Below the pieces are notes generated by a model. That model worked only from the letters and a program-made list of their open reading frames with translations, had not been told where the DNA came from and searched no databases. The position numbers and the translations under genes are program-made. This document shows, piece by piece, positions 48,868-61,024 of a stretch of 64,000 nucleotides of DNA. The DNA is taken from positions 70,020,260-70,084,259 of the forward strand of contig CM042032.1 of NCBI GenBank assembly GCA_023525975.1, written 5' to 3'. The DNA is from Smallanthus sonchifolius. Lineage: Eukaryota > Streptophyta > Magnoliopsida > Asterales > Asteraceae. The first letter of the stretch is position 1, and every line of letters begins with the position of its first letter.

Positions 48868-50857
48868 TGTAACATCCCAAAACTCCTAAATATAAGATGG
48901 GACACGTGTCGGTTGAGAAACGTGGCCAAAGAACCCAACCAGGTTCGAAACTGGAAGACTATTCGCCCGGAAATAGCTCAAAACTTCACATAAGCATATC
49001 TCGAGCTAGAAAATGAGTTACGGAAGCCATAACGAGGAGAATCTAAAAATAAGGTATGTCAGACCGATATCCCAGGCATACCGGTCCGACATGTATTGCT
49101 GAAGCAAATCAGGAGGCTGTGACGCGTGTTTGGTGACTCAGCTCGACGTCGGACCGATATGGTTTTAGACGTCGGTCCGACATGCGAACGTCGGACCGAC
49201 AGGCGGACGTCGGACCGACTTCGTTTTAGACGTCGGTCCGACTTCGGCGCAGTTTCAGCCTATAAATAGAAAGCAATTTCCGTTCAAAATGGAAACACAA
49301 CACCAACACCATTACACACACACACTCTATAGGAAAGGTTAGAAGACCCGGTGCGGTGCGGTGCGGTGCGTTTAAGTGCTAGTACGGTGCGCTACGAGTG
49401 CGGTTCGATTTCAGAGAAGCATTTAAAGCGAGGAACGAACTTAGGAACTATCCGTGGATAAAGCAAGTACACTGGACCCGTACCCTAGACATGATTATGT
49501 GAAATATGTGCTTTAATGATATGAATTATGTGATATGTGATATTTGTTATGTGATATGACGAGGGTACGGAGTAATGATGGATTAGTCTAAACACTAAAC
49601 GGGAATAATGGAGTAGTCATGACGTATCCAAGGGGTGGTGGATACGCCGCTGGTACTTCCTATATATAAATCTTTTTTATACTTCGTGGCGAAACCATTA
49701 TGAATGTTTAGGGGTATAGACTAAAAGACAGTAATGAAATTATAGTAAACGTACAGGAGAACTTCCAACCGGTATGTAGTTATCTAATAAACGAAATGTT
49801 CTGTCTAAGGAAATAGTGGTGTATAAATCTATCCTAGACCCGTCACTCTTTCCTGGGAACATCTCTATTGAAGGTACTGCTCTGGAAGGAAAATCATCCA
49901 AGTTTACAATATATGACGAATATGAGATGAAAGCATACCATGCATGATAAATGTGAATACGTGATGGATATGAATACGTGAAATGCATGATGAATATGTG
50001 AATGCATGATGATACGTGAAATATAAATAAGTATGATGGAACGAGTCTAAACCCTAAAATGGAATAACGGAGTACTCATGAAGTGTTAAAAGGGTGGTGG
50101 ATACGCCGCTCGTACTTCCTATATATAAACCTTTTTAATGCATCGTGGAGAAACCGTTACGAAGTTTTAATGTAAGGACTGGTTGGGAAGTAAATCAAGC
50201 GTATACATGAAATGAAAACAAATGCTTGATACATTTGGGAGGCTATGAGTCAAAGATACTCAAGGTCCCAAATGAAATGAGATACCCGGCCTGTAAGGTG
50301 GATCTCAATAAATAAAGAAGAAAAGAAAAAAAAAGGAAACTCTAGGCCTACGGGGCTGAGGAATGAATGAGTCTGCGTGACAAATGTGAGGGGTCTATAC
50401 TGACAAGTATAAGAACCTTGCCAATACTCGGACTGGAGGTACGGCCTAAGATGGTTGCGAGGGGGTTAGCACACCCACAAAATATACGAATACCGTGATC
50501 GGAGGTACGTCCGAAGATAGTCACGGGAGAGCCCAAGAAAACGTGAACAAAAATAAGAACCTAAAGGGTTCATAATGAAATGAAAAGATGCAGTGTACTT
50601 ACTTAGTGAAAGCTAATTCAAAAACGTTTTTTAAACACTGTAGGAAAGAAGCACATGGAATGAGGCTTCCTGAGGACGGAACAGTCAGAGTTAGAGATCC
50701 CTATGTAATATGATGTAATTACATTGTCTTTTGTAAAACAATGATATTATAAATGAAAAAGTTACCTTAGCCATTTAATGGCAAGGTTTTTGTCAAACTG
50801 GGACCATTTTCCGCAATATAATAATCTGATAAAATAAGGAATAAGTAGGATGTTTCA
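48868..50857 (+). mobile_element. Z 3' LTR (1990 bp)
   Basis: This is the partner of 39450-41357. It is longer, mainly through an extra stretch at about 49505-49610 and one extra GTCGGACCGACAGGCGGAC unit in the U3 array (49185-49215). The TATA box is at 49261-49269. Confidence 0.92.
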
Positions 50858-51247
50858 GGTTATCTCCCGTGACGGTCCGTCACAGGTATGAGTCATCTGC
50901 CATGTGTCCTCACCCTCTTTAGCGGCTTAAGTTTGAGGCGTGACGAACCGTTACCCCTCGTGACGGTCCGTCATAGGGTTCCACGTGTCCGCTAGTTAGC
51001 TGACACGTGTCATTCTCTTAATGATTGTCGTGGTCAAGTCGTTACGGACCGTTATACCGTGTGACGGTCCGTCTTCGTTCGTAACGGACCATTACCCATC
51101 TGTGACGGTCCGTCACAAGTTTAGAAACTCTAAATTTTCATTTTGATCCTTGAACTCTTATCTATTTGCACTCTACCCCTTGGGGTTTCATTTATTGATT
51201 ATTTTAGTCCCTCTCCCCATATGTCTTATAAAAATTGGGGTGTTACA

Positions 51248-51262
51248 AATCTACCCCCCTTA
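51248..51262 (-). promoter_or_regulatory. X polypurine tract
   Basis: On the minus strand TAAGGGGGGTAGATT directly precedes the TGTAACACCCC start of the X 3' LTR. Confidence 0.85.
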
Positions 51263-51289
51263 CAAAGGTTTCTCCATGAAACCTATTAC

Positions 51290-54200
51290 TTACTCGAATA
51301 AGTAGGGATAGGATTTCCTCATATCTTCCTCTATCTCCCATGTGGCTTCAGATCCCCGATGTTGCCACTGAACTTTTAGTTGCTTGATTACTTTATTTCG
51401 TAACCTCTTTTCTTTCCAGTCGAGTATAGCCACTGCCTTCTCAACATAATTCAATCTTTCGTCTACCTCTATATCATTCAGTGGTACATGAGAGGTTTCG
51501 TCTGCCAGACACTTTCGCAAGTGCGATACATTGAATGTCGAGTGGATTCCACTCAACTCTTCTGGAAATTCTAGTCTATATGCAACCTTCCCTACTCGAG
51601 CTATAATCTTAAATGGTCCAATGAATCTTGGACTCAACTTCCATTTTTATCTGAATCTAATAATTTCTTTCCACGGAGATACTTTCAGTAGAACATAATC
51701 TCCGACTTGGAATTCTATCGGTCTTCGCCTTTTATCTGCATAGGACTTTTGTCTGTCCTAGGCAGCTTTCAGACGAACTCTAATCTGATCTAATTTTACA
51801 CTTGTCACTTGGACAATTTCTTTACTTCCCAACTCTTTCTGTCCAACTTCTCCCCAACAGATGGGAGTTCTACACCTTCTCCCGTACAACATTTCGTATT
51901 GCGGCATGCTAATACTTACATGATAGTTGTTGTTATACGAGAATTCTACCAGAGGTAGATGACTATCCCAACTTCCATCGAAGTCAATAATGCAAGCACG
52001 CAGCATATCCTCAAGCGTTTGTATTGTTCTTTCACCCTGACCGTCTGTTTGAGGGTGATATGTCGTGCTAATTAATAACTTAGTTCCCATCTCTTCATGG
52101 AATTTCTTCCAGAAACATAACGTAAAACGTGTGTCTCTGTCAGATATAAATGAAACCGGAACTCCATGCCATGAAACAATTTCTTTGATAAATGTTTCTG
52201 CTAGCTTTTCTGAAGAGTAAGTCTCACGTATCGATAAGAAGTGAGCACTCTTAGTTAATCTGTCTACTATCACCCATATGGTATCATAACCTTTAGCTGT
52301 TTTTGGTAGCTTTGTTATGAAGGCCATAGTGATATGTTCCCATTTCCAATCTGCCATATGGCTTTTGATGCTCTGCTTTGACTTGAGAACAAGTCAAGCA
52401 TTTAGCCACATACTTCATGATATCGAATTTCATACCGGGCCACCAATAATCTTGGCGTAGATCTTGGTACATTTTGTAGTACTCGAATGAATTGAATATC
52501 GTGATTTATGAGCTTTGTCCAGAATTCTAACTCTGAATTCATCCATACCTGGTATCCACATACGACCGAATCGAATCTTAACCCCATACTCATTTTCTTC
52601 TAAGTATTTCTCTTGTCCAGTAATTCTTTCTTTCTTAACATTTTTTCATTTTTAATGCTTCTATTTAGACATTCCTGAGCTGAGTCATAAAGTCAGGAGT
52701 TATAACTAACTTATATGACTTCACCCTGATAGGTGGATGCTCTTCCTTACGGCTTAGAGCATCTGCCACCACATTGGCCTTTCCTGGGTGATAAAGGATT
52801 TCATAATCATAATCCTTTATCAGCTCTAACCATCTTCGCAGCCTCATATTCACATCTTTTTGCTCAAAGAAATATTTTAAGCTTTTTATGATCTGTGTAG
52901 ATTGTGCACTTAACTCCATACAGATAATGTCTCCATATTTTAAGTGCAAATACTACTGCAGCTAACTCTAAATCATGGGTCGGGTAGTTAATTTCATGGG
53001 ATTTGAGTTGCCGTGATGCATAGGATATAACCTTGCCTCTTGCATGAGTACACACCCTAGTCCCTGATACGAAGCATCAGAGTAAACTACCAGATCCTCT
53101 GTCCCTTCTAGTAAAGACAACACCGGAGCTTGAGTCATTTTTTCCTTTAACTTTTGAAAAGCATTCTCTTGTTCTTTACCCCATACGAACTTTGCCTCCT
53201 TCTTCGTAAGTTTTGTTAATGGGGTAGCAATCTTGGAGAAATCCTGAATAAATCTTCTATAGTAATCAGCCAACCCTAAGAAACTGCGTATTTCGGTAGG
53301 TGTCTTTGGCGGGTTTCATTTCATTACCGTTTCTATCTTTGAAGGATCTACAAGAATTCCTTCTGCGTTTATAACATGGCCCAATAACTGAACTTCTCGG
53401 AGCCAAAACGCACATTTAGAAAATTTTGCATATAGCTTCTCCCTACTAAGTGTTTCCAGCACTTCCTTAAGATGACATGCATGATCTCCTTTATTCTTTG
53501 AGTAAATTAGAATATCGTCAATGAACATGATCACAGACCGGTCCAACATTGGTCGACACATCCTATTCATTAGGTCCATGAATGCAGCATGGACATTAGT
53601 AAAACCAAATGACATTACTAAAAACTCATAATGTCCAAATCTCATACGGAATGCTATCTTTGGAATATCTTCCTCTCTAACTTTCAGCTGATGGTAACGC
53701 GACCTTAGATTGATTTTAGAGAACAAGCTTGCTCCTTGTAATTGATCGAACAAGTCATCGATCCTAGGTAATGGATATTTGTTCTTGATTGTAAGCTTGT
53801 CCAACTCTCTGTAGTCTATGCACATACGCATACTACCATCTTTCTTCTTTACGAAAAGAACCAGAGCACCCCAAGGCGAGATACTCGGTCTTATAAAACC
53901 TCTGTCTAATAACTCTTGCAGTTGTGTCATTAGTTCTTTCATTTCTGATGTAGCTAATCCATAAGGTGCCTTAGCTACAGGCTTAGCACCAGCACTAAGT
54001 CGATTCGAAACTCCACTTCTCTTACAGGGGGTATTCCTGGTAATTCTTCGGGAAATACATCAGGAAAGTCACAGACTACTGGCATGTCGTTTAATTCCTT
54101 AGTTTTCACTTTGGAATCAATAGCATAAGCAAGGTAGGCCTCATTGTCTTGACTCATAAACTTCAGGGATTTTATCATAGAAATGATCCTAATGGCTGAT

Positions 54201-55813
54201 CTTATCTTATCACCGTGATTGTAATCCGATTGCCGTCAGGAGTCTGCATCTGAACTGCTTTCTGGATGCAAATGATTTGAGTGTCATTTGCTGCCAACCA
54301 GTCCATTCCCAGGACTACATTAAATCCCTCGAGGATCATAGGATATAGTCTAACAGGAAATCTGTGTCCTTCGAGATTGATGAAACAATCTTGAATGACT
54401 TCTGCCACCTTCATCATCTTTCCAATAGTTGTTTCTACTTCAAAGGTTTCGTCTAATCTTATGGTAGGTCTAGCTAAGGAAGGATAAAAATCTAAGGATA
54501 TAAAACTCTTACTAGCTCTTGAGTCGAATAACACAGTAGCAAGTATGTTATTAACAAGAAATGTACCTGATACTACGCCAGACAATGTTTTTGCTTCCTC
54601 TGCTGTCAACGTGTAGGCCCTACTCTTGGCCTTTGGTGCTTCTACCTCCTTTCCATCTTTAATCAATACCGGTGTTGAAATCTTAAGGGTTGGGCATTCT
54701 ATGATTCTGTGTCTAAGTTCTCCACACTTGTAACACCTCATTCCTGACTTACTTGGGCAATTGGTGGCTATATGGCCAGGCTTACCACAACTGTAGCAAG
54801 TATTAGTTCCATACTTGCATTCTCCCGTATGTAGTTTTCCACATTTGGTACATTTGTTAGAACTACCACTATGTTCTTGCCTCTTGCCTCCCCCTCTTTC
54901 TCCATTCTTCTTGTTTTGACATTTAGAAAAGTCTGACCATTTTTTCTTTGATTCTACAGGGCGGAAACCGAAGACTTCATTGTACATTGTTGAAGCAAGT
55001 TGTACGGCAGACCGATAAGTCTTGAGGTCTGAAGTGCTTACTAATCTCCGTATCTCAGATGGTAAACCCTACACGTATCGCTTGATGCGTATAGATTCAC
55101 GGGTTATTAGATGGGGTACCAAATGAGACATTCTATTAAATTTGGTAGTATACTCCTTTCCAATCTAAGAAAATCTCTCTCGAGTTTGTCCATCTCATTA
55201 TCTAGACATAACTCCTCTATCAACAACCTTTTCAGCTCCTCCCAAGTCATCCGGTCAATAGCTTTATCTCCTAAAGTTATGACCAACTTTTCCCACCAGC
55301 ACAAAGCTTCTGAAACAAACGAATGAGCTGCATACTTGACCTTTTGATCGTCTATACACTCACTGATTTTGATCACTGCCTCTATCTCCCTTATCCACTA
55401 ATGAGTAACAATGGCATCATTTGTTCCTTCAAACTTTGGAGGATTTTCGTCTTTGAATGCAGTGTAAGGACATCCTTTCTTCCCCTTCTTACGAGGTCTC
55501 ACCTCGTATGAATGATCAGATTCATAATTGTAATCAAAATCATCTTCATCCTCGTTGTTTAAATTATTAATTTCTTCTGTTGGTTGAGTCTCATCTTTCT
55601 TCTTTCTATTCTCTTCTAAGCTTGTCAATAAGATTGGCAAAGCCGTATCTAAACGCTTTGGCAACAACCATATCTACATGGATCTACCACAGGCTCTTCT
55701 ACCCGTTCTTCTCCCTCTACATGTTCTATCTCTGGTTCGACATTGGAGGTAGACCGTGTTTGCCTTCTGGGATTAACTCTCCCTCCTCTTCTGCCTCTAC
55801 CTCTACCGGTCAT
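51290..55813 (-). pseudogene. X gag-pol, broken in many places
   Basis: On the minus strand, the start MTGRGRGRRGGRVNPRR (ATG at 55813) leads to gag pieces 55649-55813, 55398-55667 and 55107-55376, then 54202-54987 with three cysteine knuckles (CTKCGKLHTGEC, CYSCGKPGHIATNC, CYKCGELRHRIIEC). The protease motif there reads LFDSRAS where relatives have DSG or DTG, a loss of the active-site Gly. Reverse transcriptase is at 53316-53942 (MFIDDILIYSK) and RNase H at 52968-53273 and 52665-53055. The integrase core is at 51758-52357, with TMAFITKL in place of the TMDFITKL seen in relatives, so the first catalytic Asp is lost. The C-terminus plus chromodomain is at 51290-51637 (VQWQHRGSEATWEIEEDM). Confidence 0.93.
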
Positions 55814-56102
55814 TTCTACAAAAGATATGGAGTGTTTTAGTATTCGCATGATGGATTGATAGCTAGAACACATGTGTATTGTAAATATTAATAATTGTGG
55901 CCACGACGAAATTAATCATTTACGCCACTTTTGGTTCTTTAGTTATCCTTCTATCATGTTCATACTAAATATTCACACCTTTTCCTTTCTCTATTTTCAG
56001 CATCATGCTATCTTGACCGGCATCTCTACTGGCATTCTCACTGTTCCTTAATCTTAGTTTAAGTCTAGATACTTGGGCAAGTATCTAAATCTCTTAAACT
56101 AT

Positions 56103-56116
56103 AGCTCTGATACCAA
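56103..56116 (-). promoter_or_regulatory. X primer-binding site (initiator Met tRNA type)
   Basis: On the minus strand TTGGTATCAGAGCT is found two bases inside the X 5' LTR end. Confidence 0.9.
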
Positions 56117-56118
56117 CT

Positions 56119-57639
56119 TGTGACACCCACATCCCGAATCACCCGAGATGCCGACCACTTGTCGGATTTACTCATGAACATATAGTAAACAGAGATCATA
56201 TACAGCGGAAGACTTTAAAATACTACTTTTATTTCAAAACTTGTTTTAATGTACATTCTAAAGAAAGTACAACATAACTATTCTAATGCTAGCCCGTCAG
56301 AGGATGCCAAATAGCATGCCAGATGCTCTACTCTAGCCCCTTGCCTCGGCTGCAGGAGGCTATATCTTTACCTGATACACATGCTTAAACATATGTCAGC
56401 TTACGCTGATGAGTTCTAAGTTTTAGTCAAAATATCTTTGACCTCTGTCTCATACATAAATGGATTTACATGACGCACATTTAAAACATCACATTAACTT
56501 CTTGCCTAAACATAATACTTTAAACTTGCACACTTGTCTGTCCGAGGTCACGTTAACCTCTAAGCGGTCGTCACCACTTATACATACCCTTGCACAAGGT
56601 GTCTATACTACATTTCACAAAGGAATGCAGTACTTCTCTGCGTCTATCTAAGTTGCAAGATAATATGTGGCATTTGGCCAGACGTGGCAAAATCTTTTCT
56701 TTCTTTACAGACCAATATGGCCAAAATATTTAACATGGCAAAACATGCCAAAAACTCTATCTCTTTCTCTCTATTCTTTGTCAAGACAAAAATGTCAAGA
56801 CCTCTGCTAGTCAAGGTAAAACTCTGACTTCTCTTCCATTACTTATCTGGGCACACCATAATAAGTTCTAAAACATTTTACGTGTCAAGACCATTTTCTT
56901 TCTCAAAATATTTACTCTGTGAAATCATGCCAATAAGGCAAGTATTCATTTCTTAATCACAAGTTCCTAGCTTAGTGGAAATAACCAAGTCATTAGGAAC
57001 TAGTTGGAACCTTACCTTGGAACTATCGACTGCGTATTGGAGCCGAAAGACCGGAAACCGGACTTCTCTACACGAACTGGGGCTTCTGGGCACGTCTACC
57101 AAGGTTAACTATGTATTTTTATATGGTATAGGATTGTGTGAATGATGCTTAAAACCAAATTCCCCAGCTCTCTATTTATAGGCAACTCCCAGCCCAATAA
57201 CGGACTATTACCAATGGTGACTGTTCGTCACCCAATTCAAAGCGGTCTCCGTAATGGACCGTTATCTCTCGTGACGGTCCGTCACGGGTATGAGTCATCT
57301 GCCACGCGTCCTCACCTGGTGGAGCGGCTTAAGTTTGCAGCGTGACGGACCGTTACCCCTCGTGACGGTCCGTCATAGGGTTCCACGTGTCCGCTAGTCA
57401 GCTGACACGTGTCATTCTCTTAATGATTGTTGTGGTCAAGCCGTAACTGACCGTTATACCGTGTGACAGTCTGTCACCGTTCGTAATGGACCGTTACCCA
57501 TCCATCACAGGTTTAAAATTCCAAATTTTTATTTTGATCCTTGAACTCTTATCTATTTGCACTCTTCCCCCTTAGGGTTTCATTTATTGATTAATTTAGT
57601 CCCTCTTCCCATACGTCTTATAAAAATTTGGGTGTTACA
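56119..57639 (-). mobile_element. X 5' LTR (1521 bp, internally deleted)
   Basis: On the minus strand it runs TGTAACACCC...GGTGTCACA, with a TATA box at 57172-57180 and the ACGGACCGT / ACGGTCCGT array upstream of it (57190-57510). About 500 bp present in the 3' LTR (around 36570-37080) is missing near 56955. Confidence 0.9.
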
Positions 57640-58790
57640 CATGAAGAATGATGTAACCGATTATGTGAGTAAATGTTTAACTTGCTCTCAGGTGAAGGCC
57701 GATCACTATAAACCGTGTGGAAAGATACAACCTTTATTCATTCCTCAATGGAAATGGGAACACATTACCATAGATTTCATAACCAAGCTACCGCGTACAG
57801 CTAAAGGTCATGATACCATATGGGTAGTTGTGGATAGATTGATGAAGAGTTCTCACTTCTTCATACGTGAGACTTATTCATCCGAGAAGTTAGCGGAATT
57901 GTTTATCAACGAGATTGTGGCCAGACACGTTATGCCCTTGTCAATTGTGTCAGACCGGGACACACGATTCACATCAAGGTTCTGGAAAAGATTCCATAAG
58001 ACAATGGGTACGAGACTTAATAATAGCACAGCTTACCACCGGTAAACTGATGGTCAATCCAAAAGGACTATCCAAACTCTTGAGGACATGCTCCGGGCAT
58101 GTATCATCGATTTCGGTGGTAGCTGGGATAGCCATTTACCACTGGTGGAGTTTTCTTACAACAACAGCTATCATATGACCATCGGCATGCCGCCTTATGA
58201 GATGCTATATGGGTCTGTTGGGGTGAAATTGGGCAGAAAGACTTCGCAAGTCTTGATGTAGTCAAAGCAACTTCCGAGAAGTTTGACCAAATCAAAGCCC
58301 GAATGAAAGCCGCTAAGGACACGCAGAAATCTTACGTAGATAAGAGAAGAAGAGATCTTGAATTTCAGGTTGGGATAAGATATTATTGAAAGTGTCTCCT
58401 TGGAAGGGAATAATCCGATCCCGGAAGAGAGGAGAGTTAAGTCTGAGGTTTGTCGGACCATTTAAAGTTTTAGAACGGGTTGGAGAAGTGGCATATCGTT
58501 TAGAGCTGCCTGAGAAATTGAGTGGGATCCATCCTACTTTCCATGTGTCGCACCTACGAAAGTGTTTATCTGACGAGTCGGCGCACGTGCCACTCGATGA
58601 CATCGGCGTAGACAACAACCTTAACTACATTGAGGAGCCCATAGCAATTTTAGATAGAAAAGATAAACGACTATGCAATAAAGTTATTCCACCGGTCAAG
58701 GTTCAATGGAAACATCAAAAAGGATCAAAAGCCACGTGGGAGGCTGAATCAGAAATGAAGAAGTCGTACCCTCAACAATTTGACTTATGA
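57640..58790 (+). pseudogene. Y pol, part 2: integrase core, C-terminus and chromodomain
   Basis: It reads on from MKNDVTDYVSKCLTCSQVK. The first catalytic residue site is IDFITKL (Asp kept), the second is VSDRDTRFTSRFW, and after a stop at 58043 the third Glu is in LVEFSYNNSYHMT (another frame). About 15-20 bp is missing after EMLYG relative to relatives, and further frameshifts lie near 58215 and 58370. Frame 58386-58790 has the C-terminal block (LKVSPWKGIIRS shifted, LSLRFVGPFKVLERV) and a chromodomain (VKVQWKHQKGSKATWEAESEM). Confidence 0.92.
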
Positions 58791-58830
58791 CAGGTTTTGA
58801 GGACGAAACCTTTTGTAAGGGAGGTAGACT

Positions 58831-61024
58831 TGTAACATCCCGAAATAACAAACAAGTAATAAAGACGGTTACAGGTAAAAGAGTAAAGTAGAAAATAATA
58901 ATGGATCACGGGCTCAGGTCGTGGGCTTGGCTTGGGAGGCGCAAAGGAAGGGGAGTAAAACCCTTGCCTTCCTCTTCATTCCCCTCACGTCATCATCATC
59001 TTCTCCATTTGGTTAGAGAGGGAAAGTGTGAGACTAGTGAGAGAAAGTTCAAAAAGCCACACCCGAGACCTCCATTCTTACCCAAGATTGTTGCTGAGTG
59101 CTACCATCGATCGAAGAAGAAAGAATCATGCGGAAACCAGGTATTAAACCCTTCCAGAATCTGAGTTTTAGTTTGAGAAAGTGGGTTTTAGTGTTTTAAG
59201 TGGGTTTCAATCAAAGACGTGATTTTTACTTGTGAATTGGGCTAAAAGTATATATCTAGCTTCATGGAAGCTAGATATGAGTTTTGAACGAAAAAGATTC
59301 AAACTTGGATACAAAATGACGATTTTGGCCAAGAGCAGATGAATCGTCCGAAAACTTGATGAATGGTCTGAAAACTCTGGCCCGTTCGAAAAGTATTTCG
59401 GACATAGATAGTTTTCGGATATAATACTTTTAAACAAAATAATTTTCGGTCGAAAAAGATTTCGACCGAAATAGTTTTCGGACATGAGATTTTCGAATGA
59501 AATAATCATGGGAAGAAAGACACTTCGAACGATTAGTTTTCGGTCGAAAAAGATTTCGATCAAAAACGATTTCGGACATAGAGTTTTCGGACGAAATGAC
59601 TTGGTGTTAATTTGTCTAGTTCGTGACTCTTGAACAGATCCCTTAGCTCCACCTAGCTTGAAGTTCTTACTGAGTGAGTTAACCCCCTTAAGAAAATCAG
59701 GTGAGTTCAAGAATCTATATTTTTACTGTTTTAGGGTGGTGTGTATACTCAATAATTAGACGTTTATAATAAATGTATTTTATTACTTAAACGTTTGTAA
59801 AAAAAGATAAGGAACAATAACAGCTTGCTTATGTAAATGAACGTTTTGTAAGAAAGAAGGTTTTATTTAACTATATGTTTTATAAACAGAAAGATAAGAA
59901 AGAATGATTTATTTAACTATATGTTTTATAAACAGAAAGATAAGAAATAATGGTTTATTTAACTATGTGTTTTATAAGCAGAAAGATAAGAAAGAATGGT
60001 TTATTCAACTATATGTTTTATAAACAGAAAGAGAAGAAAGAATAGTTTATTTAACTATATGTTTTAGAAACAAAGAGAAGAAGAATAAGTCAAATACGCT
60101 GTCTAATATGTCAGAGTAGACCCGGATAAGAAAAGACTTGGGGTAGTAGCGTAGTCCTAGAGGCTGGTGCTACCCTAAGCATATTAGCAAGTCTTGAGGT
60201 AGTAGTATGGTCCTTGAGGCTAGTGATACCCGAAGCCGATGATGCGTCATGGACCGAGACCATGACGTACCATGAGAAAAATTGGGACTGTGCGGCAGGG
60301 CACTGTAACAAGGATGTTGTACAACTGGTTAAGGTGAGTAACGATGGTTACTCTAGCGGCGACAGTCGCTAAGAATGAAGAAGCCCGCTTGGAGGCACAG
60401 AAAGTGGGTATCGGCCTTTGAACGTTGAGCCTTAGGGAACAATACCTGCGAACAGAAGTTCCTTCGGGAACATAGAGGGGCGGTGTCGGCCTTTGGACGT
60501 TGAGCCTTAGGGAACAACACCTGCCTCGGTCCCTTCGGGTACACAGAGACGCTTACAGATAAAAATAGATTGTAGACGTTAATGTATGACTTAAAGAAAA
60601 GAGCACAAAGTAAATACGTATGTATTTGAAAGAATAAAGAAAGATTTTATTGTATTAAATGAATAATATAATATGGATGTTTAAAGAACGTTTTCTATAA
60701 GAAAACATTTTTATAATGTTAAAGGAAAATTTGAACTCACCAGCGTTAGCTGACTATTTTAGTATGCATATCAGGTAGCAAAGGAAAGAAGCATGCTTGA
60801 TGCTGAACAAGTAGGAATGGATGGCCGCTGGATGCTGCTGACAAAGGTTGACATCCTAATAGTTTTAATGTTATGAATGTTGATCAATGTTGAATTAAAA
60901 GTTTTAATTAACTCCAAAAATGTAAAGACTTCCGCTGTTGATTTTATTATGTTTATTCAAGGTTTAAGAACTATGTTTATGCTATGTTTGCCAACTAAGA
61001 AAGTATCCAGTTTGGGTCCTTTCA
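58831..61024 (+). mobile_element. Y 3' LTR (about 2194 bp)
   Basis: It starts TGTAACATCCCG after the purine-rich 'aagggaggtagact' and ends GGGTCCTTTCA. It is related to S2 along most of its length: the same 'gcccgaaaa...tttcgga' array at 59340-59600 and the same style of 'ctcaccagcgttagctga' region near 60738. It has a 46-bp tandem array at 59859-60080. A related 'cggcctttggacgttgagcc' unit is duplicated at 60412-60540. No gene is supported inside. Confidence 0.85.
59859..60080. repeat. Tandem repeat, 46-bp unit, in Y 3' LTR
   Basis: Between four and five copies are present of a unit beginning GGTTTATTTAACTATATG and ending AAGATAAGAAAGAAT. Copies differ by one to three bases, so the array is younger than the rest of the LTR or is kept even. 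Confidence 0.9.

Larger units (their letters stand above)
39450..50857 (+). mobile_element. Gypsy element Z, nearly complete structure, inserted in the X 3' LTR
   Basis: It has a 5' LTR 39450-41357, primer site 41360, gag 41818-43170, pol to 48850, polypurine tract, and 3' LTR 48868-50857. Flanking 5-mers are CGCTA (39445-39449) and GGTTA (50858-50862); the empty site in the other X LTR reads CGTTA, so each copy has one change. LTRs differ by about 3 percent over the first 220 bp plus indels. The coding region has many stops and frameshifts, and S3 splits integrase. Confidence 0.92.
36182..51247 (-). mobile_element. X 3' LTR, in three pieces (split by S2 and Z)
   Basis: The pieces are 36182-37223, 39285-39449 and 50863-51247, together 1592 bp, and they line up in order with the 5' LTR 56119-57639. 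Near 36233 a stretch of about 420 bp present in the 5' LTR is missing. Conversely, 36570-37080 is absent from the 5' LTR. The TATA box (minus) is at 39357-39365. ACGGACCGT / ACGGTCCGT arrays lie at 39380-39449 and 50863-51115. Confidence 0.88.
36182..57639 (-). mobile_element. Gypsy element X, minus strand, inserted in Y integrase
   Basis: On the minus strand: 5' LTR 57639-56119, primer site, gag (from 55813), pol to about 51290, polypurine tract, 3' LTR from 51247 leftwards to 36182 with S2 and Z inside it. The left target copy is GACAT (36177-36181). On the right only CAT remains adjacent, so two bases seem lost. X and the matching parts of its LTRs are clearly diverged (about 7 percent over 50863-51247 versus 57265-57639 by eye). 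Confidence 0.9.
33786..61024 (+). mobile_element. Gypsy element Y, 5'-truncated, host to X and M2
   Basis: Pol homology begins abruptly just before reverse transcriptase (FPEDLP) with no gag, protease, primer site or 5' LTR. Pol runs to 36181 (with M2 at 35221-35997), resumes after X at 57640, and ends at 58790. A polypurine tract and a full 3' LTR (58831-61024) follow. CATTC after the LTR (61025-61029) is the expected target-copy position, but its partner cannot be placed with confidence. Y lies in the copia 3' region between pol and the extra frame. Confidence 0.8.

Noticed and set aside
59859..60080. CRISPR-like regular repeats
   Set aside because: A direct tandem array without unique spacers, inside a plant LTR; no cas genes and a eukaryotic context.
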